Positions 34,780-43,158 of a stretch of DNA of 64,000 bases are shown piece after piece. The notes under the pieces are model-generated. The model searched no databases. It saw only the letters and a program-made list of their open reading frames with translations, and was not told the origin of the DNA. A program made the translations under genes and the position numbers. The DNA is taken from NCBI GenBank assembly GCA_027532825.1, contig JAPZTL010000017.1, positions 73,603 through 137,602 on the forward strand, read 5' to 3'. Origin of the DNA: Silanimonas sp021297925. Lineage in GTDB: Bacteria > Pseudomonadota > Gammaproteobacteria > Xanthomonadales > Xanthomonadaceae. Every line of letters starts with the position of its first letter. The first letter of the stretch is position 1.

Positions 34780-36324
34780 ATGAAGATCAAGCGCTTCGTT
34801 GCCCCGGACATGAGGACGGTGCTGCGCATGGTCCGGGAGGAGCAGGGGCCGGACGCCGTCATCCTGAGCAACCGCCCGGTCGAGGGCGGCGTCGAGGTGG
34901 TCGCGGCCACCGACTACGACGAGAAACTGGCGCAGGACGCCCTGCGCTCCCTGCTGCCGCAGAAGCCCGCGACCGCACTCGACCAGGCCCGCGACGCCGA
35001 TCCGGCCCTGCCCGACCAGCTGGCCCGCGCGATGCGCGGGACGGCCCCCGCGCCCGCTCCGGCCGAGCCCCCGGCCACCGCCACTGGCGCCGCCCCGGGT
35101 CGCCGCGCCGACTTCTCGGCGTTCCTCGCCGAGGCCAAGGAGCGTCTGGGGCGCAGCACCCCGTCGCCGGCCCCCCCCCGACCGGCCGTCCCGGCGGTTC
35201 CCGCCCCGTCGCCGCCGACCGGGCGCGCCACGTTCATGGATCCGGAGCCGCGTCGGGGCGTCGCGACCCCGGAGCGCCCCACCGCCGCACTGGCCGCGCC
35301 CGCGGCCACCGCTAGGGCCCCGGCGTCGGCGGCGTCGGCCATGACGGCGCACGAGCCGACCGACGAGGCCCCTCGCCCGCTGCCGCAGCCGGTCCGGATC
35401 GCCCCGTGGGACGAGGACCCGAGCCTCGTCCAGGTCCGGGCCGAGCTGGCCGAGATGCGCCGGATGATGGAGCGCGAGATGCAGCAGATGGCCGGCGAGC
35501 GCCTCCGCGGCAGCCCGGGTCGCGCCGCGGCCCTGGATGCGCTCATCGGCTACGGCTGCGAGGACGCGCTGGCCCGCGAGGTCGCCGGCAGGATCCCGAA
35601 GGATGCCGACGCCGGACGCGCCCGCGGCCTGATGCTGGTCCAGCTGGCCCGGATGCTGCCGGTCGCCGGCTTCGATCCGCTGCGCACCCCGGGCATCGTC
35701 GCCCTGGTGGGCCCGACCGGTGCCGGCAAGACCACCACCCTCGCCAAGCTGGCCGCCCGCTACGCGGCCGAACACGGTGCGCGCGACGTCGCCCTGATCA
35801 CCACCGATACCCAGCGGCCCGGCGGCCGCGAGCAGCTGCACGCCTACGGCCGCCAGTTCGGGCTCACGGTCGTCGAGGCCGGCACCGAGGAGGCCCTGCA
35901 CGAGGCCCTGCAGCGCCTGCGCGATTACCCGCTGGTCCTCGTCGACACGGCCGGACACGGGTCCCGGGACCGGGCGATGGTCGGCCAGCTGAACTGGTTG
36001 CGCCACGCCGGCAAGGTGCGGACGATGCTGGTCATGCCCGCCAACGCCCATAGCGCCGACCTGGACGAGGTGGTCCGCCGCTTCGGCTTCGTCGCGCCGG
36101 AAGCCGCCATCCTGACCAAGCTCGACGAGACCGGCCGCCTCGGCGCCGCGCTCTCGGTGCTGGTCCGCCACGGCCTGCCGCTGGCCTTCACGACCGACGG
36201 CCAGCAGGTGCCGGAGGATCTCGATGCCGCCGATGCGAGCCACCTCGTGCTCAAGCTCGAGGAGTTGCGCCGCGCCGGCGACCGCCCGCCCGTGACCGCC
36301 GAGGATGCCGATGTCGCCGCCTGA
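34780..36324 (+). CDS. flhF: Signal-recognition-type GTPase FlhF
   Basis: FlhF is an SRP-family GTPase that places the flagellum at the pole. The 514-residue product starts MKIKRFVAPDMRTVLRMVRE, has a long Ala/Pro-rich linker (about 85-210) and the NG domain with P-loop GPTGAGKTTTLAKLAARY, ITTDTQRPGGREQL, VDTAGHGSRD and LTKLDETGRLGAALSV. Its presence indicates a polar flagellum. The linker carries a run of nine C (35171-35179) that could slip. It overlaps fleN by 20 bp. Confidence 0.95.
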   Translation: MKIKRFVAPDMRTVLRMVREEQGPDAVILSNRPVEGGVEVVAATDYDEKLAQDALRSLLPQKPATALDQARDADPALPDQLARAMRGTAPAPAPAEPPATATGAAPGRRADFSAFLAEAKERLGRSTPSPAPPRPAVPAVPAPSPPTGRATFMDPEPRRGVATPERPTAALAAPAATARAPASAASAMTAHEPTDEAPRPLPQPVRIAPWDEDPSLVQVRAELAEMRRMMEREMQQMAGERLRGSPGRAAALDALIGYGCEDALAREVAGRIPKDADAGRARGLMLVQLARMLPVAGFDPLRTPGIVALVGPTGAGKTTTLAKLAARYAAEHGARDVALITTDTQRPGGREQLHAYGRQFGLTVVEAGTEEALHEALQRLRDYPLVLVDTAGHGSRDRAMVGQLNWLRHAGKVRTMLVMPANAHSADLDEVVRRFGFVAPEAAILTKLDETGRLGAALSVLVRHGLPLAFTTDGQQVPEDLDAADASHLVLKLEELRRAGDRPPVTAEDADVAA

Positions 36325-37153
36325 TCCCCGCCCCGGTCCGGTCCGCGTCGTCGCCGTCGCCTCCGGCAAGGGGGGCGTGGGCAAGACCAACGTCTCGGTC
36401 AACCTGGCCACCGCGCTGGCCGCGCTCGGCGAGCAGGTCATGCTCCTCGACGCCGACTTCGGGCTGGCCAACGTCGACGTCCTGCTCGGCCTGACGCCGA
36501 AACAGACCCTGGCCGACGTCGTCGCCGGCCGCGCCGTCCTGGAGGACGTGATCCTGCCGGGACCGAAGGGCGTCCGCATCGTGCCGTCGGCCTCGGGCAA
36601 ACGGCACATGGCCGAGATGACCCCGGCGGAGCATGCCGGCATCGTGCAGGCCGTCAGTACCTACGACGGCCCGCTCGACACCCTGGTCGTCGACACCGCC
36701 GCCGGCATCAACGACGCGGTCCTGACCTTCTGCCAGGCCGCGCAGGAGGTGCTGGTCGTGGTCTGCGACGAGCCGGCCTCGATCACCGACGCCTACGCCC
36801 TCGTCAAGCTCCTCGCCCGCGAGCGCGGCCTGCTGCGCGTCCACGTCGTCGCCAACATGGTGCGCAGCCCCGTCGAGGGCCGCGCCCTGTACGACAAGCT
36901 CGCCCGCGTGGTCGAACGCTTCCTTCCGGAAGCCTCCCTCGCCTACCTCGGCGCCGTGCCTCAGGACGAGCAACTCCGCCGCGCGGTCCAGAAGCAGAAG
37001 CCCGTGGTCGAGGCCTTCCCGGCCGCGCCGGCCGCAGCCGCCTTCCGCGAGATCGCCACCCGCATCCATCGCTGGGCGCGCCCGTCCGCGCCGCGCGGGC
37101 ACGTGGAGTTCTTCGTGGAGCGCATGGTGGAGGCCGGAGGAGCGCGCGCATGA
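36305..37153 (+). CDS. fleN: Flagellar number regulator FleN/FlhG (MinD-like ATPase)
   Basis: A 282-residue MinD/ParA-family ATPase that limits flagellar number by restraining the master activator and FlhF. It has a deviant Walker A (ASGKGGVGKTNVSVNLA), LLDADFGLANVDVLLG, the VVDTAAGINDAVL switch region and CDEPASITDAYALVK. Two in-frame ATGs exist (36305 and 36311); I keep the first, though the second (MSPPDPRPG) is equally plausible. It overlaps flhF by 20 bp and fliA by 4 bp. The gene may also be called flhG. Confidence 0.95.
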   Translation: MPMSPPDPRPGPVRVVAVASGKGGVGKTNVSVNLATALAALGEQVMLLDADFGLANVDVLLGLTPKQTLADVVAGRAVLEDVILPGPKGVRIVPSASGKRHMAEMTPAEHAGIVQAVSTYDGPLDTLVVDTAAGINDAVLTFCQAAQEVLVVVCDEPASITDAYALVKLLARERGLLRVHVVANMVRSPVEGRALYDKLARVVERFLPEASLAYLGAVPQDEQLRRAVQKQKPVVEAFPAAPAAAAFREIATRIHRWARPSAPRGHVEFFVERMVEAGGARA

Positions 37154-37902
37154 TCGCCCCCGCCGCCCAGTACCGCGCCGTGCAGCGCAGCGCCTCGGCG
37201 GAAGTCGTGGAGCGCCATACGGACCTGGTGCGGCGCATCGCGCACCACCTCGCGGCGCGTCTGCCCGCCAGCGTCGAGGTCGACGACCTCGTGCAGGCCG
37301 GCATGCTCGGCCTGATCGAGGCGGCGCGGAATTTCGACAGCGAGCAGGGCGCCAGCTTCGAGACCTACGCCTCGATCCGCATCCGCGGGGCGATGATCGA
37401 CGAGATCCGCAAGGGCGACTGGACCCCGCGCTCGGTGCACCGCCGCAGCCGCGAGGCCGCCGAGGCCACCCGCCGGATCGAACAGGCCACCGGCCGTGCC
37501 GCCAGCGCCGGCGAAGTCGCGCAAGCCCTCGGCCTCGCCCCCGAGGAGTACGCCCGCCTCCTCGAGGACGCCGTGTCCGGCCAGGTCCTGAGCCTTGATT
37601 CCCACATCGAGGACCACGGCGAGGTGGGGGTCGTCGCCCCCGGCCACTATTCCCCGGAGCGCCAGCTGCAGGCGGCCGAGTTCCGGGAGGAACTGGCCGC
37701 GGCCATCGGCCAGCTCCCCGAGCGCGAGCAGCTCGTGCTGTCCCTGTACTACGAGCAGGAGCTGAACCTTCGCGAGATCGGCGCCGTGCTCGGCGTCTCG
37801 GAATCCCGGGTCTGCCAGGTCCACGGCCAGGCCATGCTCCGGCTCCGGGCCCGTTTAGGAGACTTCGGTTCTGCCGATAGCAGCACGGAGGGGGCCGCCT
37901 AG
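37150..37902 (+). CDS. fliA: Flagellar sigma factor FliA (sigma-28)
   Basis: FliA directs transcription of late flagellar and chemotaxis genes. The 250-residue protein has region 2 (LVRRIAHHLAARLPASVEVD, DDLVQAGMLGLIEAARNFD, FETYASIRIRGAMIDEIRKG DWTPRSV), a region 3 block and region 4 (QLPEREQLVLSLYYEQELNL, REIGAVLGVSESRVCQVHGQ). Its start overlaps fleN by 4 bp. Its own 3' end contains a sigma-28-like promoter that would drive cheY, a plausible feed-forward arrangement. Confidence 0.97.
   Translation: MIAPAAQYRAVQRSASAEVVERHTDLVRRIAHHLAARLPASVEVDDLVQAGMLGLIEAARNFDSEQGASFETYASIRIRGAMIDEIRKGDWTPRSVHRRSREAAEATRRIEQATGRAASAGEVAQALGLAPEEYARLLEDAVSGQVLSLDSHIEDHGEVGVVAPGHYSPERQLQAAEFREELAAAIGQLPEREQLVLSLYYEQELNLREIGAVLGVSESRVCQVHGQAMLRLRARLGDFGSADSSTEGAA
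37854..37880 (+). promoter_or_regulatory. Sigma-28 (FliA)-type promoter upstream of cheY
   Basis: TTTAGGAG (37854-37861), an 11-bp spacer, then GCCGATAG (37873-37880). The -10 box differs from the consensus GCCGATAA by one base and the spacing is exact; the -35 box is a weaker match to TAAAGTTT. It lies inside the last codons of fliA, 101 bp before the cheY ATG. Confidence 0.68.
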
Positions 37903-37912
37903 CGGTCCTACA

Positions 37913-37931
37913 CTCCGGCTGTCCGCCGGAG
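37913..37931 (+). other. Short inverted repeat in the fliA-cheY spacer
   Basis: CTCCGG, 7-base loop, CCGGAG: a perfect 6-bp stem in what would be the 5' untranslated region of cheY. There is no T-tract, so it is not a standard terminator. It may be a transcript-stabilising or attenuating hairpin, or chance in this GC-rich DNA. Confidence 0.35.
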
Positions 37932-37981
37932 ATCGCCCGGCCGCATCCGCCCCGTTCCCCGTTCCTTCCCCGAGGCACCCG

Positions 37982-38374
37982 ATGAACAAGAACATGCGCA
38001 TCCTGGTCGTGGACGATTTCTCGACGATGCGACGCATCGTCAAGAACCTGCTCGCCGACCTGGGCTTCACCAACACGTCCGAGGCCGAGGACGGGGGAGC
38101 GGCCTTCACGTTGCTCAAGCAGGGCGGGTTCGACTTCGTCGTCACCGACTGGAACATGCCGGGCGTCACCGGCATCGAGCTGCTGAAGATGATCCGCGCC
38201 GACGACAAGCTGAAGACCCTGCCGGTGCTGATGGTGACCGCGGAGGCCAAGCGCGAGCAGATCATCGAAGCGGCGCAGGCCGGCGTGAATGGCTACATCA
38301 TCAAGCCGTTCACCGCGGCCACGCTGCAGGAAAAACTCAACAAGATCTTCGAGCGCCTCGGCAGCGCGGCATGA
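37982..38374 (+). CDS. cheY: Chemotaxis response regulator CheY (first set)
   Basis: A 130-residue single-domain receiver that, when phosphorylated, binds FliM and changes motor rotation. Conserved residues: acidic pair in LVVDDFSTMRR, phosphoacceptor Asp56 (VVTDWNMPG), Thr in LMVTAEA and Lys in YIIKPFTAATL. It is close to enterobacterial CheY over its full length. The stop overlaps cheZ by 4 bp, so signal and signal-terminating phosphatase are made together. Likely under the FliA promoter just upstream. Confidence 0.96.
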   Translation: MNKNMRILVVDDFSTMRRIVKNLLADLGFTNTSEAEDGGAAFTLLKQGGFDFVVTDWNMPGVTGIELLKMIRADDKLKTLPVLMVTAEAKREQIIEAAQAGVNGYIIKPFTAATLQEKLNKIFERLGSAA

Positions 38375-38988
38375 GCGCCACCCCCTCCCGGGAGGAGATC
38401 GCCGCGCACCTGCGCGCCGCGCTGGCCGCCATCGGGTCGGCGGACGACGTCGCGCTGAAGGACGAACTGCGCACCATCGTCGAATGGCAGGAGCAACCCC
38501 TGCTGGCCGGCCTGGCCAGGCTCAGCCAGCAGCTCGGGGAAGCCCTCGGGGAGCTGCCCGTCGTGGACGCGGCGGTGGGGGAGCTGCCCGACGCCTGCGC
38601 CCGGCTCGAGCATGCGGTGGCGATGACCGAACAGGCCGCCAACCGCACCCTGGACCTCGTCGAGGACTCCCAGAAGCTCATGGAGCGCCTCCTCGTGCCC
38701 AGCCACGACCACGAGGCCCTGCTGCGCCAGCTGCGCGGCAACCTCTCGGAGATGGCCCTCGCCCAGAGCTACCAGGACCTCACCGGCCAGATCATCCGCA
38801 AGGTCGCGGGCATCGTCCGCGGGGTCCACGACCAACTGACCGCCATGGGCCTGCCGCCCGGCGGCACCGCCGCCCGCCGCCGCGCCGAGGATCTGCTCGC
38901 CGGGTCCGGCCCGAGTCTTGCAGGGATCGACAAGCCGGCGGCCTCGCAGCAGGACGCCGACGACCTGCTGTCCGACCTCGGCATCTGA
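38371..38988 (+). CDS. cheZ: CheY-P phosphatase CheZ
   Basis: CheZ speeds dephosphorylation of CheY-P. The 205-residue product is mostly helical, with a long hairpin, and has the catalytic segment QSYQDLTGQIIRKV (D136 and Q140, the DxxxQ pair equivalent to Asp143/Gln147 of E. coli). The C-terminal CheY-binding peptide is QQDADDLLSDLGI. Both functional sites are intact. The start overlaps cheY by 4 bp; cheA follows 10 bp after the stop. Confidence 0.95.
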   Translation: MSATPSREEIAAHLRAALAAIGSADDVALKDELRTIVEWQEQPLLAGLARLSQQLGEALGELPVVDAAVGELPDACARLEHAVAMTEQAANRTLDLVEDSQKLMERLLVPSHDHEALLRQLRGNLSEMALAQSYQDLTGQIIRKVAGIVRGVHDQLTAMGLPPGGTAARRRAEDLLAGSGPSLAGIDKPAASQQDADDLLSDLGI

Positions 38989-38998
38989 AGGAGCGCCC

Positions 38999-40654
38999 AT
39001 GGCCGCCATCTCGCCCGACATCGCCGCCGACTTCCTCGTCGAAGCCGGCGAGATCCTCGAGCGCCTCGGCGAGCAGCTCGTGCAGCTCGAGCAGGCCGCG
39101 GACGACAAGGGGCTGCTGAATGCGGTCTTCCGCGGCTTCCACACCATCAAGGGCGGTGCCGGTTTCCTTGGCCTCGTGCCGATGGTCGAGCTCTGCCACG
39201 CCCTCGAGGATGCGTTCGACAAGGCCCGCGACGGCAAGATCCTTCTCGACGACGACGCCTTCGATTACGCCCAGCGCTGCCTCGACGCGTTGACCGCGCA
39301 GATGGCCGCGCTCGGCGCCGGGCAACCTCTCGCGCCCGCCGACCCGGACCTGATCGCCGCGGTCAAGGCGTGGGCGTCCGGCGAGGCCGCCCAGAAGCCG
39401 AAGGCCGCCGCGCCGAAGGCGACGCCCGGCAAGCCCGCCGCCGCGGCCGGCGCCAAGGCCGGCAAGGGGGGCGGCGACACCGAGCAGACGGTCCGCGTCG
39501 ACACCAAGCGGCTGGACGCCATCGTCAACCTCACCGGCGAGCTGGTGCTGGCGCGCAACCGCCTGAAGGTGCTGCGCGACAAGTTCAAGGACGAGGACCT
39601 GCACCGCGCGGTCACCGCCCTCGACCACGCCACGGCTCGCCTGCAGGGTTCAGTGATGCGCACCCGCATGCAGCCGGTCAGCCGGGTGTTCCAGCGCTTC
39701 CCGAAGATGGCCCGCGACGTCGCCCGCCAGCTCGAGAAGCAGGTCGAACTCACCCTCGAGGGCGCGGAGACCGAACTCGACCGCAACCTCGTCGAGGCCC
39801 TCGCCGACCCGCTGGTCCACCTCGTCCGCAACGCCATCGACCACGGCATCGAGAAGCCCGCCGTGCGCGAGGCCAACGGCAAGCCGGCGATGGGACAGGT
39901 GGTGCTCTCCGCCCGCCAGGAGGGCGACCACGTCGCCATCGAGATCCGCGACGACGGCGGCGGCATGGACCCTGAGAAGCTGCGCGGCAAGGCCGTCGAG
40001 AAGGGCCTGCTCGCGCCGGAGGCCGCCGCCCGGCTCGGCTCGGAGGAATGCTTCCAGCTGATCTTCCTGCCCGGGTTCTCGACCAAGGTCGAGGTCACCG
40101 ACATTTCCGGCCGCGGCGTCGGCATGGACGTCGTGCAGTCCAAGATCCGCGAGCTTTCCGGCCAGATCCAGATCCAGTCCGAGCTCGGCCAAGGCTCGCG
40201 GTTCACCATCACGGTGCCGCTGACGCTGGCGATCCTGCCCACCCTGCTGGTGCGGATCGGGGGAACGGCCTACGCGTTGCCGCTGTCGCGCGTGGTCGAG
40301 GTGCTGCCGATGCCGGTCCGCAAGCCGGACTACGTCGACGGCCAGCCGGTGCTCGACCTGCGCTCCACCACTCTGCCGCTGATCTGGCTCCGCGCCTGGT
40401 TGCGGCTGCCGGCCCACGCGGGCTCGGAGGTGATCGTCGTGCTGCAGAGCGGCGACTTCCGCTACGGGCTCGTCGTCGACCAGGTCCGCGGCCGCGAGGA
40501 GGTCGTCATCAAGGCGCTGCCCAAGCGGGTGCGCGGCCTCGCCGGCTACGCCGGCGCCACCCTGATCGGCGACGGGACGCTCGCGATGATCATGGACGTC
40601 GACGGCATCCAGCGCAGCGCGACCGGCGGCGGGCACCGCCTCAAGCGGGCCTGA
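38999..40654 (+). CDS. cheA: Chemotaxis histidine kinase CheA (first set, short form)
   Basis: CheA autophosphorylates and passes phosphate to CheY and CheB. The 551-residue protein has an Hpt/P1 domain with His48 in RGFHTIKGGAGFLG, an Ala/Lys/Pro linker (about 128-160) in place of an obvious P2 domain, dimerisation P3 (VDTKRLDAIVNLTGELVLAR), the kinase P4 (LVHLVRNAIDHGIEKP, DDGGGMD, SGRGVGMDVV) and a CheW-like P5. ATG 38999 follows the cheZ stop by 10 bp; an earlier in-frame ATG lies within cheZ. The missing P2 makes it shorter than E. coli CheA (654). Confidence 0.95.
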   Translation: MAAISPDIAADFLVEAGEILERLGEQLVQLEQAADDKGLLNAVFRGFHTIKGGAGFLGLVPMVELCHALEDAFDKARDGKILLDDDAFDYAQRCLDALTAQMAALGAGQPLAPADPDLIAAVKAWASGEAAQKPKAAAPKATPGKPAAAAGAKAGKGGGDTEQTVRVDTKRLDAIVNLTGELVLARNRLKVLRDKFKDEDLHRAVTALDHATARLQGSVMRTRMQPVSRVFQRFPKMARDVARQLEKQVELTLEGAETELDRNLVEALADPLVHLVRNAIDHGIEKPAVREANGKPAMGQVVLSARQEGDHVAIEIRDDGGGMDPEKLRGKAVEKGLLAPEAAARLGSEECFQLIFLPGFSTKVEVTDISGRGVGMDVVQSKIRELSGQIQIQSELGQGSRFTITVPLTLAILPTLLVRIGGTAYALPLSRVVEVLPMPVRKPDYVDGQPVLDLRSTTLPLIWLRAWLRLPAHAGSEVIVVLQSGDFRYGLVVDQVRGREEVVIKALPKRVRGLAGYAGATLIGDGTLAMIMDVDGIQRSATGGGHRLKRA

Positions 40655-40658
40655 GCGT

Positions 40659-41399
40659 ATGGATGTCCTGAGCCTCGCGGGACTGGTGCTGGCGCTGGTC
40701 GCCGTGGTCGGCGGCGCGGCGGCGAAGGGCGCCGGCCTCTCCGCCCTGTGGAACTTCGCGGCGTTCCTGATCGTCATCGTCGGCACGCTGGGGGCGGTCC
40801 TGCTGCAGAGCGGTCTGCCGACCTTCCGGCGCGCCACCCGCATCGCCCGTTGGATCGTGCAGCCGCCGCCGGACAACCGCCGCCAGCTGATCCGTCAGGT
40901 CGCCGACTGGGCCACGCTCGCCCGCAAGCAGGGCCTGCTCGGCCTCGAGTCGCAGGTCGCCCGCCAGTCCGACCGGTTCGTCGCCAAGGGCCTGCAGATG
41001 CTGGTCGACGGCGTCGAGCCCGAGGCCCTGCGCCACATGCTCGAGATCGAGATGCACGCCGAGGAGCAGGCCGACCTCGCCGCCGCCCGCGTCTTCGAGT
41101 CGGCGGGCATCTACGCCCCCACGCTGGGCATCGTCGGCGCCGTGCTGGGACTGATGGCGGTGATGAAGAACCTCGCCGACCCCTCGAAGCTCGGCGCCGG
41201 CATCGCCGCGGCCTTCACCGCGACGATCTACGGCATCGCGTCCGCGAACTGCCTGTTCCTCCCCGCGGCCAACAAGCTGAAGGCGATCATCCGCCGCCGC
41301 GCGGTCGACCGCGAGTTGGTCATCGAAGGCCTCGTGTCCATCGCCCACGGCGAGAACCCGCGCAACATCGAGGCCCGGCTGGGCGGCTTCGTGCACTGA
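40659..41399 (+). CDS. motC: Flagellar stator protein MotC (MotA family)
   Basis: A 246-residue MotA-like stator subunit. It has four hydrophobic stretches (about 5-20, 30-48, 145-168 and 178-195), and the conserved segments LEIEMHAEEQADLAAARVFE, SAGIYAPTLGIVGAVLGLMA and ATIYGIASANCLFLPAANKL. The cytoplasmic loop carries the charged residues that contact FliG. Position between cheA and motD matches the motCD pair of pseudomonads and xanthomonads. Only 4 bp separate it from cheA. Confidence 0.94.
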   Translation: MDVLSLAGLVLALVAVVGGAAAKGAGLSALWNFAAFLIVIVGTLGAVLLQSGLPTFRRATRIARWIVQPPPDNRRQLIRQVADWATLARKQGLLGLESQVARQSDRFVAKGLQMLVDGVEPEALRHMLEIEMHAEEQADLAAARVFESAGIYAPTLGIVGAVLGLMAVMKNLADPSKLGAGIAAAFTATIYGIASANCLFLPAANKLKAIIRRRAVDRELVIEGLVSIAHGENPRNIEARLGGFVH

Positions 41400-41406
41400 G
41401 CCCTTG

Positions 41407-42363
41407 ATGGCCCGCCGCGTCCACCACGACGAACACGAGAACCACGAGGCCTGGGCCATTCCCTATGGCGACCTGGTCACGCTGCTGCTCGCGTTCTTCG
41501 TCGTGATGTACGCCATTTCCACCCTCAACGAAGGCAAGTACCGGGTGATGTCGAACTCGATCCGGCAGGCCTTCGACGGATCGCCGGCCCCCCCCTCCGT
41601 CATCGGACCGGCGGTGGCCGGCCCGCTCGCGGCCAGCGCGCTGATCGGCACTCCGGGGGCCTCGACGCTGATCTCGCTGTCCGACCAGATCCGCGCGGAC
41701 CTGCCCATCGACCCGATCCTGCAGGCGCGCGCCCGCGAAGCGGCCCTGCAGGTCGGGGCCCAGCTGGACGCCATCCAGTCGCAGGTCGAGCGGGCGCTGG
41801 GCCCGCTGATTCTGGCCGATCAGGTCACGGTGTCCCGCCAGGGCCTCTGGATCGAGGTCAACATCCGCGCCGACGTGTTCTTCGCCTCCGGCTCGGCCGC
41901 GCTGTCGATGCCGGCCCGCGAGGCCATCGTCCGGCTCGCCGGCGTGCTGCGCGAGTTGCCGAACGAACTCCGCGTCGAGGGCCACACCGACGACCAGCCG
42001 ATCGCCAGCGCGGTCTTTCCTTCGAACTGGGAGCTCTCCGGCGGGCGGGCGGCCAGCGTGATCCGCCTGCTCGAGGAGCGTGGGGTCGACCCGCGCCGCA
42101 TGGCCGCCATCGGCTACGGCGAGAAGCGGCCGATCGCCGCGAACGCGACGCCCGAGGGCCGCGCCGCGAACCGGCGCGTGGTGCTCGTCATCCTCGCCAC
42201 GCCCGGCGACGATCAAGAAAACGCCCGTTCGGCCGTTCAGCCGGAGAGGGGCGTGCCGTCCGCGACCGCCACGCCGGCGGCCGGGCCGGCCCGAGCCGCG
42301 CCCGCGGCGGAGCCTCCGTCGCCGGTCTCGATCGCGCAACCGCTGCCGCAGGAGGAGCGCTGA
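41407..42363 (+). CDS. motD: Flagellar stator protein MotD (MotB family)
   Basis: The 318-residue MotB-like partner of MotC. It has a short cytoplasmic N-terminus (MARRVHHDEHENHEAWAIP), one membrane helix with the proton-binding Asp (YGDLVTLLLAFFVVMYAIS) and a C-terminal OmpA-type peptidoglycan-binding domain (VNIRADVFFASGSAALS, LRVEGHTDDQPIAS, GYGEKRPIAANAT, NRRVVLVIL), then an Ala/Pro-rich tail. I use ATG 41407; a TTG one codon earlier is possible. A run of eight C (41588-41595) lies in the coding region. The stop abuts the ParA-like gene. Confidence 0.94.
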   Translation: MARRVHHDEHENHEAWAIPYGDLVTLLLAFFVVMYAISTLNEGKYRVMSNSIRQAFDGSPAPPSVIGPAVAGPLAASALIGTPGASTLISLSDQIRADLPIDPILQARAREAALQVGAQLDAIQSQVERALGPLILADQVTVSRQGLWIEVNIRADVFFASGSAALSMPAREAIVRLAGVLRELPNELRVEGHTDDQPIASAVFPSNWELSGGRAASVIRLLEERGVDPRRMAAIGYGEKRPIAANATPEGRAANRRVVLVILATPGDDQENARSAVQPERGVPSATATPAAGPARAAPAAEPPSPVSIAQPLPQEER

Positions 42364-43158
42364 ATGCAGGTATGGGCCATCGCCAACCAGAAGGGCGGCG
42401 TGGGAAAGACCACGACGACGCTGATGCTCGGACGGCTGCTGGCCGCCCGCGGCCAGCGCGTGCTGTTGGCCGATCTCGATCCCCATGCCTCGCTGACGCG
42501 GGCCTTCGGCGTGCCCGCCGAGCCGGCGCCGCCGGGCACGCTCGATCTCTTCGAGACACCGCCCCGGCGGATCGCCGACGTGGCCCGCGACACCCCGATC
42601 CGCGGCGTGCGCCTGCTGCCGGCGCAATCCGGCATGGCCACGCTGGAGCGCCGCTCGGCCACGGCGCCGGGGCTGGGCCTCGCGCTCGGCCAGGGCCTCG
42701 CCGCCGCCGCCCCCGACTACGACTACGCCTTGCTCGACTGCCCGCCCACGCTCGGGCTGCTTATGGTCAACGCCCTCGCGGCGGCCGACCAGCTGGTGAT
42801 CCCCACCCAGACCGAGCCGCTCGGCGTGCATGGCATGGAGGGCATGCTCAAGACGGCCACGATGATCGAGCGCTCCCGCAAGCGCGCCTTGCCGGCGCGC
42901 ATCCTCCCGACGCTGTTCGATCGCCGGACCCGCGCCTGCACCGAGACCCTCGACCACCTGCGCGAGCAGCACCCCGACCGCACCTGGGTGCAGGCGGTGC
43001 CGCTCGACACGCGGCTGCGCGACGCCGCCGAGCTGACCGCGGCCGAACTCCCCCACGACGTGCAGCAGGGGCGCGGCGCCGATGCCTACCAGCGCGCGTT
43101 GGCCTGGCTGCTGCGCGAACCACCGCAGCCCAACGCCCCGATGGAGATGCCCGGATGA
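42364..43158 (+). CDS. ParA-family ATPase of the chemotaxis cluster (ParC-like)
   Basis: A 264-residue ParA/MinD-type ATPase with deviant Walker A NQKGGVGKTTTTLML, LLADLDPHASLTRAFG and LLDCPPTLGLLMVNAL, and the QTEPLGVHGMEGM segment. In vibrios and pseudomonads a ParA homologue in this position (ParC) places chemotaxis arrays at the cell pole and works with a CheW-like partner (ParP). Here it overlaps such a CheW-like gene by 4 bp, which supports the same role. Being alone, without parB, and inside motility genes argues against plasmid partition. Confidence 0.9.
   Translation: MQVWAIANQKGGVGKTTTTLMLGRLLAARGQRVLLADLDPHASLTRAFGVPAEPAPPGTLDLFETPPRRIADVARDTPIRGVRLLPAQSGMATLERRSATAPGLGLALGQGLAAAAPDYDYALLDCPPTLGLLMVNALAAADQLVIPTQTEPLGVHGMEGMLKTATMIERSRKRALPARILPTLFDRRTRACTETLDHLREQHPDRTWVQAVPLDTRLRDAAELTAAELPHDVQQGRGADAYQRALAWLLREPPQPNAPMEMPG

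Noticed and set aside
42364..43158. ParA-like gene read as plasmid partition or an integrated plasmid
   Set aside because: No parB, parS-like repeats or replication gene nearby; it overlaps the CheW-like gene and has the position of chemotaxis ParA homologues.
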